NCBI GenBank assembly: GCA_964549335.1
Contig: CAZJUQ010000025.1
Coordinates: 1 to 64,000 of the forward strand
From: Sulfidibacterium sp964549335
Lineage (GTDB): Bacteria; Bacteroidota; Bacteroidia; Bacteroidales; F082
Direction: 5' to 3'
DNA: 64,000 nucleotides
Shown: positions 1 through 9,324 of the stretch, one piece after another
Position numbering within the stretch: the stretch's first letter is position 1
How the letters are laid out: every line of letters begins with the position of its first letter
Notes under the pieces: generated by a model
The model's input: only the letters and a program-made list of their open reading frames with translations
Databases searched by the model: none
Told to the model about the DNA's origin: nothing
Translations under genes and position numbers: made by a program

Positions 1-2
1 AA

Positions 3-638
3 CTGCTCAAACAAGGTGGCGGGTATTTTGAAGAATTGCTCGAACGCATACGGGATATTCGTTCGTCGGAAAAAGTATTTTACCGCAAAGTATTAGAAAT
101 ATATGCCACAAGTATAGATTACGACCCTCGTTCTGAAATAACGCAAAAGTTTTTTCAAACCGTTCAGAACAAATTGCATTGGGCGGCTCACGGACACACG
201 GCAGCGGAAATTATTTATAAAAGAGCCAATGCCCAATTACCATTTATGGGGATGACCGCCTTTAAAGGTAAAAAACCGGTTAAAAAAGAGATAGCCGTTG
301 CAAAAAATTATCTGACCGAAGAAGAATTAACCGTTCTTAATCGTTTGGTATCCGCTTATCTCGACATTGCAGAAGTAAATGCTATGCAGCATAAACCGAT
401 GTATATGAAAGATTGGATTGAAATTTTAGACGGTTTTATCAAAATGAGCCGGCAGGAAGTATTGACAAATGCAGGCAAAATTTCAACAGAGCTTGCCAAA
501 AAGAAAGCCGAAGCGGAATATGAATTATATCGAAAAAAATCCGCCGATGAGCTATCGGAAGTGGAAAAACAATTTATCGAAAGCATTGAACAAGCAAACA
601 AAAAATTAAAATCTTTAAAATCAAAGAAGGAAACTTGA
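3..638 (+). CDS. RhuM family protein, C-terminal part (5' end outside window)
   Basis: Open from the first complete codon, so the gene begins before the window; the TTG at 36 is only an internal codon. The visible ~211 residues match from memory the C-terminal half of RhuM/virulence-associated proteins (COG3943): the segment ERIRDIRSSEKVFYRKVLEI, then KLHWAAHGHTAAE and HKPMYMKDW. These proteins are often found beside restriction-modification genes or on islands; their biochemical role is unclear. The C-terminus is Lys/Glu-rich and helical. The stop codon overlaps the start of an IS4-type transposase remnant, so the present 3' end may have been set by an insertion. A decayed copy of this gene's 3' end lies at 51624-51695. 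Confidence 0.85.
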   Translation: MLKQGGGYFEELLERIRDIRSSEKVFYRKVLEIYATSIDYDPRSEITQKFFQTVQNKLHWAAHGHTAAEIIYKRANAQLPFMGMTAFKGKKPVKKEIAVAKNYLTEEELTVLNRLVSAYLDIAEVNAMQHKPMYMKDWIEILDGFIKMSRQEVLTNAGKISTELAKKKAEAEYELYRKKSADELSEVEKQFIESIEQANKKLKSLKSKKET

Positions 639-1182
639 TGATATCTATCTTGTAACCCGTCAAAAAGACAATGCTGTCTATAAAAGCATTAAAGAGTTCG
701 ATTTAGATGATAAAACCAGTGATGCCGTATTAAAAGATGAGCTTATTTTAATAGAAAAAGGAGGTAAATCCATTGAAATAAGATGAGTTGCCTATTGGGA
801 TAGTGAAAAAGAAAAAGTATATGAATTTATCACCAACAATCTTGATATATCTCCTGATAAAGTAGCCGATATTTATAAGCATAGATGGCAAATCGAAACA
901 ATGTTTAAGCGATTAAAACAAAATTTTCCGCTAAAATATTTTCTTGGCGACAATCAAAATGCCATTGAAATTCAGATATGGACAGCTTTAATTGTTCAAC
1001 TAATAATGCTTGTTATCCAAAGAAAGATTAAAAGAAATTGGGCTTATTCAAATATGGTCTCTGTTATCCGATTTCATTTGATGACTTATATAAATTTGTT
1101 TAAATTTCTTGAAAATCCGGATAAAAATTGGACCGAATTAACTACTAAACCTCCAAATATTCAACTCAAATTATTTGATTAG
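634..1182 (+). pseudogene. IS4-family transposase remnant (3' half, internal stop)
   Basis: One reading frame runs from about 634 (D-D-I-Y-L-V-T-R) to the stop at 1180-1182, broken by a TGA at 784-786. It carries the complete IS4 signature Y-x2-R-x3-E-x6-K, visible as YKHRWQIETMFKRLK from 874 and containing the last catalytic acidic residue. The N-terminal part with the first two Asp residues of the DDE triad is missing and the fragment starts right at the end of the rhuM-like gene. It is therefore a dead, 5'-truncated insertion sequence. The 282-bp open frame from 901 is only the part after the internal stop. The right end of the element probably lies within the next ~100 bp, but no matching left repeat is visible. 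Confidence 0.85.
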
Positions 1183-1670
1183 ACACCTTGCTATTTGTAA
1201 ATCTAAAGTTTTTAACGATTTTATTGGGCTATAACAACAGTTTTAATAATATTTGTATTTTTATCGGACAGTAATGATTAGAAATATTCGGACAAAAATA
1301 TATTAACAATCCCTTTGAATTGATATTAAGTTAATCAAGATTTTAGGGAAAAACTTTTTGTTAAGTGTGTAATCCTGTAAACCTGTTGAACTTCCGGTAG
1401 AAAAACGGTATGATAATTTGATTAAACATTTGTTGAAATCAAACAGTGAAGTTATTGTATGAATTTTAGAATTTGTTGATGAATAGTTATTCTCCGCAAA
1501 TTCTATTCAATTTATATATGTTGGCTCTAAAATGTTTTTGCTTTTTTATTCATTTGTTTGTAAAATTCCCTATCTTTAACTCCTCAATGAAAAGTGTAAT
1601 TTCACCGACGGGTGATAAATAAACATAAGGCATTGAAACCCAAATTTATATATACATAAAATAATTTATC
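1183..1670. other. Gene-free stretch after IS remnant
   Basis: AT-rich and without an intact gene. It should include the right end of the IS4 element (the sequence around 1258-1275, with TATCGGACAGTAATG, is a candidate terminus, from memory of related elements). A short open stretch at about 1376-1460 encodes roughly 28 residues beginning CKPVELPVEKRYDN that I could not assign and which may be a gene fragment. The last ~100 bp should contain the promoter of the next gene; I see only a poor match (TATCTTTA at 1571) to the TAnnTTTG box. Confidence 0.4.
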
Positions 1671-3086
1671 ATGAAAAAATGTTTATTATTCTGTACTTTA
1701 ACGGTTACGTTAATTGCGTTTCTTTTTTCGGAAACTTTGCCGGCGCAAAGCACTTTTTATAAAAAATATGATTTTCCCGGAGATGATTTTGGGAAATATG
1801 TTATTCAAACTTCCGACGGAGGATATGCCGTTGTGGGTACCACCAATTCGCGAGGTGCTGGAGGATACGATGTGTTGTTGATAGTAACCGATGCCAACGG
1901 TGATTCATTATGGACAAAAACATACGGAGAAACAGGAAACGATGAAGGCTATTGTTTAATACAAACCGGTGACGGAGGATTTATAATTACCGCAACCAAA
2001 GATGTTCCCGGAAAATACGGAGACGGTTGGGTATTTAAAACCGATGCGGAAGGTGAAATTGTTTGGGAATATCTTTTCGGTACAAATTTGGGAGGCGAAT
2101 CGGCTTCCTCAATCGTCGAAACCGGTGACAATGCCTATCTGGTGTCGGGCACGTTAAACACAAAATCATATCTTTTGAAAATAGACGGCGAAGGAAATGT
2201 GTTGTGGGAACAGTCCTATTTTCCCGCTAAAAATTCGGGCACTTCTTCCATTTGTAAAATTGACGACAATCTTTATGCTGTTGCCGGTGCTTTTCAAATG
2301 TCTTCGGGAGGTGTGTGGTATCCTAACATGTTTACCGTTGATGCCGGAGGTAATTTGGGGTATCAATTGACCTACAGTTTTTTCGGTGGCGGTTCGTTTA
2401 ACTTTATTATTAACGCTTCGGACGGAAACATGATTTTCGGAGGTCAGGAAGCCGGACAAAATGTTCTGTATAAAATTTCATCTAACGGTTTGGAAGTCTG
2501 GAATTACAAATACGATTCACAGCTTAATTCGGGAATACAATCGGCTACCCGAACTTCCGATAACAATATTGTGATTGCCGATAATTCGTTTTATGCATCC
2601 ATTAGAAAAGTGGACAACAGTACGGGCGATACATTATGGACCAGAACATCGTACTTAGGTACCGAATATCCCAAATATACGGGAATTACCACAACAAGCG
2701 ACAACGGACTTATTATTACGGGATACACCGACGGACACGATGTGATACTTGTAAAAACAATGCAAAACGGAAGCATGGAAGGTGTTGGCGATAATAGGAA
2801 AGCTAATAATGGAATTGTGCTGAATAATAGTTATCCCAATCCTTTTGTAAATAACACGGGAATAAGTTTTAAACTCGAACATTTACATACGGTTAAACTG
2901 TTTATAACCGACAATAAATACAAACCTGTTTGCAATTTGGTAAACAAACCCTTATCTCCCGGAGAATACAAATATTATTGGGACGGAAAAACCAAAAACG
3001 GCGCCGATTGCCCGGCAGGTATCTATTATTTAATACTGAAAACCGAAGGCGGAATAGCAGGTGTAAAAAAACTGATTAAAATGTAA
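1671..3086 (+). CDS. Secreted beta-propeller-like repeat protein with T9SS C-terminal domain
   Basis: 471 residues. An N-terminal signal peptide (MKKCLLFCTLTVTLIAFLF then ending LPAQ) is followed by 40-60-residue repeats with the pattern G-D-S-L/x-W-T-K-T-Y-G ... D-E-G-Y ... I-Q-T-x-D-G-G-F/Y-x-I-x-G, as in many Bacteroidota proteins predicted to form a beta-propeller. The last ~80 residues (LNNSYPNPFVNNTGISF ... GEYKYYWDGK ... PAGIYYLIL ... KKLIKM) form the FlgD-like/T9SS type A sorting domain that directs export by the type IX system and surface anchoring. The substrate is unknown. It stands alone, more than 200 bp from its neighbours. The start ATG directly precedes the signal peptide. Confidence 0.85.
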   Translation: MKKCLLFCTLTVTLIAFLFSETLPAQSTFYKKYDFPGDDFGKYVIQTSDGGYAVVGTTNSRGAGGYDVLLIVTDANGDSLWTKTYGETGNDEGYCLIQTGDGGFIITATKDVPGKYGDGWVFKTDAEGEIVWEYLFGTNLGGESASSIVETGDNAYLVSGTLNTKSYLLKIDGEGNVLWEQSYFPAKNSGTSSICKIDDNLYAVAGAFQMSSGGVWYPNMFTVDAGGNLGYQLTYSFFGGGSFNFIINASDGNMIFGGQEAGQNVLYKISSNGLEVWNYKYDSQLNSGIQSATRTSDNNIVIADNSFYASIRKVDNSTGDTLWTRTSYLGTEYPKYTGITTTSDNGLIITGYTDGHDVILVKTMQNGSMEGVGDNRKANNGIVLNNSYPNPFVNNTGISFKLEHLHTVKLFITDNKYKPVCNLVNKPLSPGEYKYYWDGKTKNGADCPAGIYYLILKTEGGIAGVKKLIKM

Positions 3087-3290
3087 GAAGGGGTCGCCGC
3101 GGGTAAATTCCCATATGATTTTTTGTCGAAAATGCACGGAAGTTGTTTAATAGGAGCGATATGTAAATATGTTGCTCGGGTTTTTCTTGGCAATCAGCTT
3201 CATGTCGGATAATTTTGGAACAAATTGTTGCAACGTATTCATCAAGTCATTTAATTTTATCACATTTGCAAAATTCAAATATTTCGAAAC

Positions 3291-4019
3291 ATGAAACAAA
3301 AAGACTTGGTGTTTAGCCTGTTGATAATATTTGTTATTGCTTTTTTTCTTCCATTTCCGTTTTTAAAAAATTTTCATAAAGATTTTTTGTTTAATCATCA
3401 TTTTTGGATTGCAACAAGTTTTTTGAAGTTCGGTATTTTATCCACAATGGGTGAAGCCATAGGGTTGAGAATAAAAACAGGTAGCTATTATCAAAAGGGT
3501 TTCGGATATTTACCGCGATTTATAGTGTGGGGCTTTCTTGGAATAGGAATTAAGATGGCTTTTGTAATTTTTGCTTCAGGCACACCTGTCCTCTTGCAAA
3601 AGTATTTTGGAATAAAAAATGCCGTTGTTTCCATGAGTTTCGACAGTATTTTCGATGCCAAAGAAAACGGACTTACAACAGCGCGGATAATTACCGCTTT
3701 CGGCATAAGTACATTTATGAACCTTATTTTTGCTCCCGTATTTATGACGCTGCACAAAATTACCGATACCCACATAACGGACAATGGCGGCACACTTAAA
3801 GGATTTTTAACCCCCATTCATTTTAAAACCATTTTTCCGCGTTTAAATTGGTTGGTACAGTGGGATTTTGTGTTCAAACGTACAATTCCCTTTTTTTGGA
3901 TACCGGCTCATACCATTACATTTCTCATGCCCGAGCAGTATCGTATTGTTTTTGCCGCTTTTCTCGGAATAATTCTCGGTATTTTACTTGCCGTAGCGGC
4001 TCAAAAGGGCAAAAACTGA
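3291..4019 (+). CDS. Conserved multi-pass membrane protein, function unknown
   Basis: 242 residues with about five hydrophobic segments: residues ~7-25, ~40-55, ~75-98, ~130-150 and ~215-237. The C-terminal part (WLVQWDFVFKRTIPFFWIPA, then MPEQYR and a final helix) loosely recalls the Mpv17/PMP22 layout of W-x-x-x-F-x-x-x-P/I-x-x-R, but I would not assign it to that family on this basis. The preferred start is the ATG at 3291, immediately before the first membrane helix. The box CACATTTG upstream resembles a weak -7 element. No operon partner: sucA downstream has its own promoter. Confidence 0.7.
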   Translation: MKQKDLVFSLLIIFVIAFFLPFPFLKNFHKDFLFNHHFWIATSFLKFGILSTMGEAIGLRIKTGSYYQKGFGYLPRFIVWGFLGIGIKMAFVIFASGTPVLLQKYFGIKNAVVSMSFDSIFDAKENGLTTARIITAFGISTFMNLIFAPVFMTLHKITDTHITDNGGTLKGFLTPIHFKTIFPRLNWLVQWDFVFKRTIPFFWIPAHTITFLMPEQYRIVFAAFLGIILGILLAVAAQKGKN

Positions 4020-4080
4020 AAAAACATCTCTATTGGGAAACCGGTAAATTAAAATTATTCTAAATAATCTCTTTTTTTAC

Positions 4081-4088
4081 TACTTTTG
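4081..4088 (+). promoter_or_regulatory. -7 promoter box of sucA
   Basis: TACTTTTG fits the Bacteroidota -7 consensus TAnnTTTG and lies 24 bp before the sucA ATG. No convincing -33 TTTG/TTG at the usual 17-23 bp distance. Confidence 0.6.
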
Positions 4089-4112
4089 CAGATGTTTTAT
4101 TAACAAAGCAAA

Positions 4113-6968
4113 ATGGACAATTATCAATTTTTGAATAGTACGGAACCGGCTGTAATAGAGGAATATTACAATAAATACCTCGTCGATCCGCAGTCGGTTG
4201 ACGAGAGTTGGCGCAATTTTTTTGCTGGTTTCGATTTTGCAATTCGCAATTACGCACAAAAATCTTCTTTTTCGCAAATATCAACAGGGGAGTTCAAGGT
4301 TATTAATTTGATAAATGATTACCGGCGCCGGGGACATCTTTTTACAAAAACAAATCCCGTACGGAAACGACGTTCGTACAAGCCTACACTAGCCATAGAG
4401 AACTACGGACTCACTCAAGACGACTTGGAAAAGGTTTTTGAGGCGGGAAACGAAATTGGCATTGGCGCTGCAAAGTTGAAAGAGATTGTAGCATTCCTCG
4501 AAAAGACATATTGCGGAGCCATTGGAGTGGAATATATGTTTATTCGCGATGTGGAAATCGTTTCGTGGTTGCGAAACCGCTTTGAAAAAACGGGTAATAG
4601 AGCTTCGTATTCTGCCGGAGAGAAGAGATATATTCTGCAAAAATTGCTCAGAGCCGTTTATTTCGAACAGTTTTTGCAAAAGAAATTTCCGGGACAAAAA
4701 CGCTTCTCGCTTGAGGGTGCCGAGGCATTAATTCCCGCATTGGATGCTATTATGGAAAAAGGTGCCGCCCTCGGCATTGATGAATTTGTTATTGGCATGT
4801 CGCACAGAGGAAGATTAAATGTCCTTGTAAACATATTGCGGAAACCTTACGAAGATGTTTTTTCAGAATTTGAGGGTAAAGAGTACGAAGACGAGAGTTT
4901 GCTCGGTGACGTGAAATATCACCTCGGATATACAATGGTCAGAGAGACATCAACAGGCAAAAAGATAAAACTTACACTTTCGCCCAATCCGTCGCATCTC
5001 GAAGCCGTTGACCCCGTTGTGGAAGGCATTACACGTGCAAAAATCGACCGGTTTAAAACCGGCGACAGTGACAAAATAGCCCCAATTCTTATTCACGGTG
5101 ATGCTTCCATAGCCGGACAGGGTGTTGTTTACGAGGTCGTTCAAATGTCAGACCTTAAAGGTTATACCACAGGTGGAACAATACACCTTGTGATTAACAA
5201 TCAAATAGGATTTACGACCGATTATCTCGATGCCCGTTCAAGTACATATTGTACCGATGTGGCAAAAACAACCCTCTCTCCGGTATTTCATGTAAACGGC
5301 GACGACCCCGAAGCGCTTGTTTATACAATTCAACTTGCAATGGAATTCCGTAATAAATTTCACAAAGATGTTTTTATAGACATCTTGGCTTACAGGCGTT
5401 ACGGACACAACGAAGGCGACGAACCCCGTTTTACGCAACCCCTGCTTTACAAAATAATAGAAAAACACCCCGATGTTTACAGACTCTATAAAGAAAAACT
5501 TATTGCCCAAAATATAATCACAGGACAGGAGTGTGCCGATAACGAAGAAAAATTCAAACAAAAACTTGAACTCAATTTCGAAAAGGCTAAAACACATAAA
5601 AAAGAGAATATCGACAGTTTTTTGCTGGAAACGTGGAAAGACATCAAACGTGCTACCGGTGACGATTTTCTTGTTTCACCTGTTACGGCAATAAAAACGG
5701 AAATTCTGTTTGACATTGTTGAACGTATTACCCGTTTGCCGGAGTCGAAAAAATTTTACAGAAAAACGGTTAGACTGCAGCAGAGCCGTCGCGAAATGGT
5801 TTTGGACAAAGGTTATCTCGACTGGGCTATGGGCGAATTGTTGGCGTATGGGAGCCTTTTGAACGAAGGTTTCCCCGTAAGACTAAGCGGACAGGATGTG
5901 GAGCGCGGAACTTTCTCGCACCGCCATGCCGTATTGCGTGTTGAAGATTCTGAAGAGAAATATATCCCCCTGAATAATATTTCCGAAAAACAGGCAAAAT
6001 TCGATGTTTACAACTCTCCGCTTTCCGAATACGGCGTGTTGGGGTTTGAATACGGGTATGCACTTACATCGCCCTATTCTTTGACCATTTGGGAAGCACA
6101 ATTCGGCGATTTTTCAAACGTTGCGCAAGTTATATTCGACCAGTTTTTGAGCAGTGCCGAAGAGAAATGGAACGTAATGAACGATTTGGTGATTTTCCTT
6201 CCGCACGGCTACGAGGGGCAAGGTCCTGAACATTCGAGTGCTCGTATTGAAAGGTTTCTGGTTCTTGCCGCCGAAAACAATATGCAGTTGGCAAATTGTA
6301 CAACGCCGGCAAATTTTTTTCATATCCTGAGACGACAACTGAAACGTAACATTCGTAAACCTCTTGTGGTTTTTACTCCCAAAAGTCTTTTGAGGCATCC
6401 TAAAGCGGTTTCGCCGGTCGAAGATTTTACAAACGGAGGATTCAAAGAGGTTTTGGATGATGCTTCGGCAGATGTCGAGAAAATATCAAAACTCGTTTTT
6501 TGCTCAGGGAAAATATTTTATGATTTGTCGGAAGAAAAAGAAAAACTGAAAAACCAAACCGTTGCCTTGATTAGGATAGAGCAACTTTATCCTTTTCCCG
6601 AACAGCAAATCCTTAATATTAAAGATAAATACAAAAATGCAAAAACGTATATCTGGGCACAAGAGGAGCCCGCAAATATGGGTGCGTGGGAGTTTGTGAA
6701 AAGGGAACTTGCAGGCAAAATTGATATTAAACATATTGCCCGTCCCGCAAGCGGAAGTACGGCAACGGGTTCGTCGAAATTTCATAAAATACGTCAGCGT
6801 AAAATCATTGATAAAGTTTTTGAACAGTGTGTTTGTCCCTATTTGGAATATGAATGTGAAATGGCTTGTATAGGAAATAAATGGAAATCGTTTGAAAAAG
6901 AATTGAAAAAATTGAACGTTGATAATATCAAAAGCACTTACCATTCGGGTGTTAATCCGTTAAAATAA
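4113..6968 (+). CDS. sucA: 2-oxoglutarate dehydrogenase E1 component
   Basis: 951 residues, the usual length for this thiamine-diphosphate enzyme, which decarboxylates 2-oxoglutarate and passes the succinyl group to the E2 lipoyl arm in the TCA cycle. The N-terminus has the E2/E3-binding helix (FLNSTEPAVIEEYYNKY). The catalytic core shows the typical GMSHRGRLNVLVNIL and YHLGYT segments, then LSPNPSHLEAVDPVVEG, HGDASIAGQGVVYE, and the later FEYGYAL and LPHGYEGQGPEHSSAR (transketolase-like pyrimidine-binding domain). It is followed after 69 bp by the E2 gene, so they are probably co-transcribed. The E3 subunit (lipoamide dehydrogenase) is not in this window. Confidence 0.98.
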   Translation: MDNYQFLNSTEPAVIEEYYNKYLVDPQSVDESWRNFFAGFDFAIRNYAQKSSFSQISTGEFKVINLINDYRRRGHLFTKTNPVRKRRSYKPTLAIENYGLTQDDLEKVFEAGNEIGIGAAKLKEIVAFLEKTYCGAIGVEYMFIRDVEIVSWLRNRFEKTGNRASYSAGEKRYILQKLLRAVYFEQFLQKKFPGQKRFSLEGAEALIPALDAIMEKGAALGIDEFVIGMSHRGRLNVLVNILRKPYEDVFSEFEGKEYEDESLLGDVKYHLGYTMVRETSTGKKIKLTLSPNPSHLEAVDPVVEGITRAKIDRFKTGDSDKIAPILIHGDASIAGQGVVYEVVQMSDLKGYTTGGTIHLVINNQIGFTTDYLDARSSTYCTDVAKTTLSPVFHVNGDDPEALVYTIQLAMEFRNKFHKDVFIDILAYRRYGHNEGDEPRFTQPLLYKIIEKHPDVYRLYKEKLIAQNIITGQECADNEEKFKQKLELNFEKAKTHKKENIDSFLLETWKDIKRATGDDFLVSPVTAIKTEILFDIVERITRLPESKKFYRKTVRLQQSRREMVLDKGYLDWAMGELLAYGSLLNEGFPVRLSGQDVERGTFSHRHAVLRVEDSEEKYIPLNNISEKQAKFDVYNSPLSEYGVLGFEYGYALTSPYSLTIWEAQFGDFSNVAQVIFDQFLSSAEEKWNVMNDLVIFLPHGYEGQGPEHSSARIERFLVLAAENNMQLANCTTPANFFHILRRQLKRNIRKPLVVFTPKSLLRHPKAVSPVEDFTNGGFKEVLDDASADVEKISKLVFCSGKIFYDLSEEKEKLKNQTVALIRIEQLYPFPEQQILNIKDKYKNAKTYIWAQEEPANMGAWEFVKRELAGKIDIKHIARPASGSTATGSSKFHKIRQRKIIDKVFEQCVCPYLEYECEMACIGNKWKSFEKELKKLNVDNIKSTYHSGVNPLK

Positions 6969-7037
6969 TTTTGATAACACCTGTTTTGTGTACTGTAAAA
7001 TGGTATGAAAATATTATAAACCGGAAAAATTACAACA

Positions 7038-8327
7038 ATGATAATAGAAGTTAAAGTTCCCAGTCCGGGAGAATCGATAAATGAAGTTCAACTTGCAACT
7101 TGGCTTGTGGAAAATAACCAGCATGTTGAAAAGGACCAGGAGATAGTTGAGATAGATTCGGATAAAGCCACACTTGCCGTGGCGGCCGAAGCTTCGGGAA
7201 AAATAGAATTGTTGGCTCATGAAGGCGATACTTTGGAAGTGGGTGCCGTTATTGCCCGTATCGATACCGCTGCCGAAGGGACAAGTAAAGAAAAAAACAA
7301 AAAGTCTCCCGTTACCACAAAACCGTCTGACACCGGTGAGACAAAAAAGGATGATGATAAAGGTGAAAAAGAAATAAAAGAGGAGCCTTCGTCAAAAAAT
7401 GTGCAAAATGAAAAAACGGAACTCATTATCTCTCCTGTTGCACGAAAAATTATGAGCGAAAATAACATTTCGGAAAAAGACCTGTTCGATTTCTTTAAAA
7501 CTTTGCGTTTCGGGAAAAAAGATATTGAATATTATCTTGAAAACGGAAATAATAAAAATTCGGCACAACAAATACACCCTTTAAAAAGAGAGGATAGCCG
7601 TCAATCGAAGCGGCAAAAAATGAGTTTGTTACGTAAAAAACTTGCCCAACGGCTGGTTTCGGTAAAAAACGAAACTGCAATGTTGACTACCTTTAACGAG
7701 GTTAATATGACCCCTATAATTGAAATACGGAAAAAATATAAAACTATTTTCGAAGAGCGGCACGGAATAGGTTTGGGATTTGTCTCTTTTTTTACAAAAG
7801 CCGTTACCGAAGCTATTGCTTTTTTCCCGCAGGTAAACAGTCAAATAGATGGCGACGAAATTGTAACTTTCGACTATGTTGATGTGAGTATCGCCGTCAG
7901 TGCTCCCAAAGGGCTTGTTGTACCTGTTGTAAGAAATGCCCAAACATTGACGCTTGCCGAAATTGAGCGAAAAATAAAAGAACTTGCAAACAAAGCACGC
8001 GAAAACAGAATAACGCTTGACGATATGCAAGGAGGTACATTTACCATTACCAACGGTGGGGTTTTCGGCTCCATGATGTCGACACCTATTATCAATCCTC
8101 CTCAAAGTGCCATTCTCGGAATGCATAATATTGTTGAAAGACCGGTTGCCGTAAACGGCAAAGTGGAAATACACCCCATGATGTATATTGCCCTTTCGTA
8201 CGACCACCGAATTATCGACGGACGCGAATCGGTCGGATTTCTTGTAAAAGTTAAAGAGATGCTCGAAAATCCGGAAAGAATGCTCTTTGGCGGCAAAAAC
8301 CCCGTTGAAAAATTACTCGGATTGTAA
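7038..8327 (+). CDS. sucB: Dihydrolipoyllysine succinyltransferase, E2 of 2-oxoglutarate dehydrogenase
   Basis: 429 residues. Residues 1-75 form one lipoyl domain with the lipoylated lysine in EIDSDKATLAV. A Lys/Glu/Ser/Thr-rich flexible linker (~80-130) leads to the peripheral subunit-binding domain (ISPVARKIMSENNISEKDL). From ~190 comes the catalytic acyltransferase domain ending with the active-site ALSYDHRIIDGRESVGFL. It moves the succinyl group from E1 to CoA. A single lipoyl domain is normal for succinyltransferases. The position directly after sucA supports the 2-oxoglutarate assignment over pyruvate or branched-chain E2. Confidence 0.97.
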   Translation: MIIEVKVPSPGESINEVQLATWLVENNQHVEKDQEIVEIDSDKATLAVAAEASGKIELLAHEGDTLEVGAVIARIDTAAEGTSKEKNKKSPVTTKPSDTGETKKDDDKGEKEIKEEPSSKNVQNEKTELIISPVARKIMSENNISEKDLFDFFKTLRFGKKDIEYYLENGNNKNSAQQIHPLKREDSRQSKRQKMSLLRKKLAQRLVSVKNETAMLTTFNEVNMTPIIEIRKKYKTIFEERHGIGLGFVSFFTKAVTEAIAFFPQVNSQIDGDEIVTFDYVDVSIAVSAPKGLVVPVVRNAQTLTLAEIERKIKELANKARENRITLDDMQGGTFTITNGGVFGSMMSTPIINPPQSAILGMHNIVERPVAVNGKVEIHPMMYIALSYDHRIIDGRESVGFLVKVKEMLENPERMLFGGKNPVEKLLGL

Positions 8328-8473
8328 CCATTGCCAAATGCAAAAAGTAATTTCCATCCCGTTTAGGATTTTTATGTGTTTACAATAACGGCTTCATATA
8401 AAACGGTTTTGCCTTTTTGTGTTAAAAATTAATTTGTCTGAAAATAATTGATTAAACAAGTCCAAAAATTAAT

Positions 8474-8481
8474 TACCTTTG
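8474..8481 (+). promoter_or_regulatory. Promoter of the glycogen-synthase-like gene
   Basis: TACCTTTG fits TAnnTTTG, with TTG at 8448-8450 and a 23-bp spacer, inside the range described for Bacteroidota promoters. It lies 30 bp before the ATG at 8512. Confidence 0.65.
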
Positions 8482-8511
8482 CAACTCTAAAAAAACGCTA
8501 AAAATTTTATT

Positions 8512-9324
8512 ATGGAAAAGAAACGGGTACTCTATGTAGCACAAGAAATAATGCCCTATTTACCCGAGACTTCGATGAGTAAGATCGGACGTTATTTACC
8601 ACAAAAAATTCAGGAAAAAGGCAAGGAAATCAGAGTTTTTATGCCACGCTACGGCTTGGTAAATGAGCGACGTAACCAGTTGCACGAAGTTATCAGGCTT
8701 TCGGGTATGAACCTCATTATTGATGATATCGATTACCCATTAATAATTAAAGTAGCATCGATACAACAAGCAAGGATGCAGGTCTATTTTATTGAAAACG
8801 AAGACTTTTTCCATAGAAAGTTTTTGTTCCGGGATGGCGACGGCAAATTTTTCAATGATAACGACCAGAGAGCCGTATTTTTTGCCAAAGGGGTTTTGGA
8901 GACCGTTAAAAAATTGGGCTGGGCCCCCGATGTGGTTCATGTCCACGGTTGGTTTACAGGTATGGTGCCGTTTTTTCTAAAAACTGCTTACAGGGAAAAC
9001 CCCATTTTTACGGATGCAAAAATTATAGTATCGCTTTATGATGAGGCATTTGACGAAAAGTTCGATAAGAAGTTTCACGAAAAAGTTGTTATGGGTGGTG
9101 TTTCGAATGACGACCTCAAATACTATAAAGACGCCGATTACGTTTCATTAATGCAAGGAGCTATTGATTTTGCCGATGCATTCATTATGGGGCACGAAAA
9201 AATAGACGAAAGAATTTCGGATTTGGTAAAAGCATCGGGAAAACCTGTGCTTGAATATCAAGGCGAGGAAGATTATTTTGATGCATATGACGAATTTTAT
9301 GATAAAATTATCGGAGAAAATTAA
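8512..9324 (+). CDS. Glycogen/starch-synthase-like protein, N-terminal GT-B half only
   Basis: 270 residues, against about 480 for a full GT5 glycogen synthase. It aligns by eye with the N-terminal Rossmann half: start VLYVAQEIMPYLP, then GKEIRVFMPRYG and DVVHVHGWFTGMVPFFLK. The family's ADP-glucose-binding K-x-G-G-L near the start is replaced by M-S-K-I-G-R, and the C-terminal nucleotide-sugar-binding half is absent, so glycosyl transfer is unlikely as in the standard enzyme. From memory, this short form followed by DUF4270 and glmS is a conserved arrangement in Bacteroidia; its role is not established. The 3' end overlaps the likely start of the DUF4270 gene. Confidence 0.85.
   Translation: MEKKRVLYVAQEIMPYLPETSMSKIGRYLPQKIQEKGKEIRVFMPRYGLVNERRNQLHEVIRLSGMNLIIDDIDYPLIIKVASIQQARMQVYFIENEDFFHRKFLFRDGDGKFFNDNDQRAVFFAKGVLETVKKLGWAPDVVHVHGWFTGMVPFFLKTAYRENPIFTDAKIIVSLYDEAFDEKFDKKFHEKVVMGGVSNDDLKYYKDADYVSLMQGAIDFADAFIMGHEKIDERISDLVKASGKPVLEYQGEEDYFDAYDEFYDKIIGEN

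Noticed and set aside
901..1182. 93-aa open frame taken as a small gene
   Set aside because: It is the continuation of the IS4 transposase frame after an in-frame TGA and holds the C-terminal YREK signature; a remnant, not a separate gene.
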